DNA of 6,298 nucleotides from G026625185 sp035256645 (lineage in GTDB: Bacteria > Desulfobacterota > WTBG01 > JAGOGO01), in assembly GCA_035256645.1 (NCBI GenBank), contig DATEXU010000106.1:1-6298 (forward strand), in the 5' to 3' direction. Of the stretch, positions 5,448 to 6,298 are shown piece by piece (positions within the stretch are counted from its first letter, which is position 1; the number at the start of each line of letters is the position of its first letter). The position numbers and the translations under genes were made by a program. The notes beneath the pieces were generated by a model. The model did no database searches and was not told where the DNA came from. It saw nothing but the letters and a program-made list of their open reading frames with translations.

Positions 5448-6298
5448 TCATGAATTCAATTCCATCCGGCGGAGTTTACGCCATAAAGTGATGCGGTGCA
5501 TCCCCAGTTCACCCGCAGCAGTTGATCGATTTCCCTTGTGTTTTGCCAACACTTTGAGAATTGTCTCTTTTTCCATCTGGTTGAAAAGCCGTTCCACGGA
5601 GCCCATGGGGTTTTCCTGGTTTTGGGATGTTCGAGAAAGGTAAGAAGGAAGATGGTTTCTGCGAATTGTGTTTCCTCGACACATCACAAAGGCATGTTCG
5701 ATAATATTTTCTAACTCTCGAACATTTCCAGGAAACTTGTAATTTTTAAGCACCTCCAGATAATTAGTAGACACCCCTTCAATGTTTCGGAAAGTTTTTT
5801 TGTTAAACTGGTTAATGAAATGTTGGATCAAAATAGGAATATCTTCCGGACGCTCTCGCAAAGGAGGGATTTCGAGTTTCACAACATTGAGTCGGTAGTA
5901 AAGATCTCGGCGGAATGTTCCAACGGTTACCATGTGCTCTAAGTCGCGGTTTGATGCCGAAATTATCCGCACATCAACCTTTACCACATGAGTGCCACCC
6001 AAAGGAGTAAATGCTTTCTCTTCCACCGCCCGAAGAAGTTTTGCTTGGAGGGAAGGCGAAATATCTCCCACCTCGTCAAGAAAGAGTGTTCCCTGGTGGG
6101 CAAGTTGGAAGCGTCCAGGTTTATTTTGTTTGGCATCGGTGAAAGCTCCCTTTACATACCCAAAAAGTTCCGATTCTAAAAGATTTTCCGGCAAAGCAGC
6201 ACAGTTTACGATTATAAAGGGATTGTTTTTTCGATAGCTCAAGTTATGAATCGCTGCTGCAAACAGTTCCTTTCCTGTACCACTTTCTCCTTGCAAAA
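5448..6298 (-). CDS. Sigma-54-dependent activator (NtrC type), 5' end outside window
   Basis: The C-terminal 282 residues of a bacterial enhancer-binding protein. The reading frame runs off the right edge of the window within the Walker A motif, so the N-terminal sensor or receiver domain and the true start are not seen; the TTG at 6296-6294 is an internal Leu codon. Counting from it, visible motifs are GESGTGKE (3-10, Walker A), GAFTDA (50-55, the sigma-54 contact loop, Asp replacing the second Gly), TLFLDEVGD (70-78, Walker B), SASNRDL (113-119), RRDLYYRLN (129-137) with the arginine finger region, and FPGNVRELEN (188-197). A Fis-type HTH lies at about 244-278, with recognition helix near HRITLWRKL. 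It hydrolyses ATP to open sigma-54 promoters, most likely the one at 408-423. It converges with the kinase gene, 18 bases apart. Family certain; target inferred. Confidence 0.95.
   Translation of the reverse strand, partial: LQGESGTGKELFAAAIHNLSYRKNNPFIIVNCAALPENLLESELFGYVKGAFTDAKQNKPGRFQLAHQGTLFLDEVGDISPSLQAKLLRAVEEKAFTPLGGTHVVKVDVRIISASNRDLEHMVTVGTFRRDLYYRLNVVKLEIPPLRERPEDIPILIQHFINQFNKKTFRNIEGVSTNYLEVLKNYKFPGNVRELENIIEHAFVMCRGNTIRRNHLPSYLSRTSQNQENPMGSVERLFNQMEKETILKVLAKHKGNRSTAAGELGMHRITLWRKLRRMELNS

Noticed and set aside
1..6298. CRISPR array, transfer RNA, insertion sequence, phage or toxin-antitoxin genes
   Set aside because: No regularly spaced repeats, cloverleaf, transposase or integrase motifs, terminal repeats or small toxin pair were seen in the window.

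Overview
The window looks like part of the chromosome of an anaerobic bacterium with respiratory electron-transfer complexes, most plausibly a sulfate-reducing or syntrophic member of Desulfobacterota or a related phylum. The pointers are an HdrD/DsrK/HmcF/TmcB-type iron-sulfur protein with a full CCG cysteine motif, a small NarI/DsrM/TmcC-like membrane protein, a PAS domain with a Cys-rich motif of a kind common in such bacteria, and a sigma-54 activator. No rRNA or other phylogenetic marker is present, so the taxon is an inference. Coding DNA is of moderate GC; the first 400 bases are strongly AT-rich.

Layout. Bases 1-511 hold no convincing protein gene but are dense in signals: five TGTTGCAT-type half-sites (35-213), a rho-independent terminator with no visible gene before it (313-341), a very good sigma-54 (-24/-12) promoter (408-423), and a perfect 12-bp hairpin that would lie at the very 5' end of the resulting mRNA (432-463). 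A six-gene operon follows on the plus strand: membrane protein (512-1192), CCG-type Fe-S protein (1228-2661), UspA-like protein (2686-3213), HEAT-repeat protein (3247-3888), single-domain response regulator (3900-4274) and soluble PAS histidine kinase (4299-5429). Only 18 bases separate the kinase from a convergent minus-strand gene for a sigma-54 activator, cut by the right edge of the window (5448-6298).

How the parts fit. The first two products resemble the membrane and catalytic Fe-S subunits of Tmc/Hmc/Dsr-type complexes, which exchange electrons between the quinone pool or periplasmic cytochromes and a cytoplasmic dithiol/disulfide-type site. The other four products look like signalling or accessory proteins, and a sigma-54 promoter heads the operon while a sigma-54 activator closes the locus. 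I therefore infer a self-contained module: an electron-transfer complex whose expression is set by its own kinase/regulator system. From memory, the tmc locus of Desulfovibrio (tmcABCD next to a histidine kinase, receiver proteins and a USP) has a similar mix of genes. Here no multihaem cytochrome c (TmcA-like) and no TmcD-like gene is visible, which makes this a reduced or rearranged relative.
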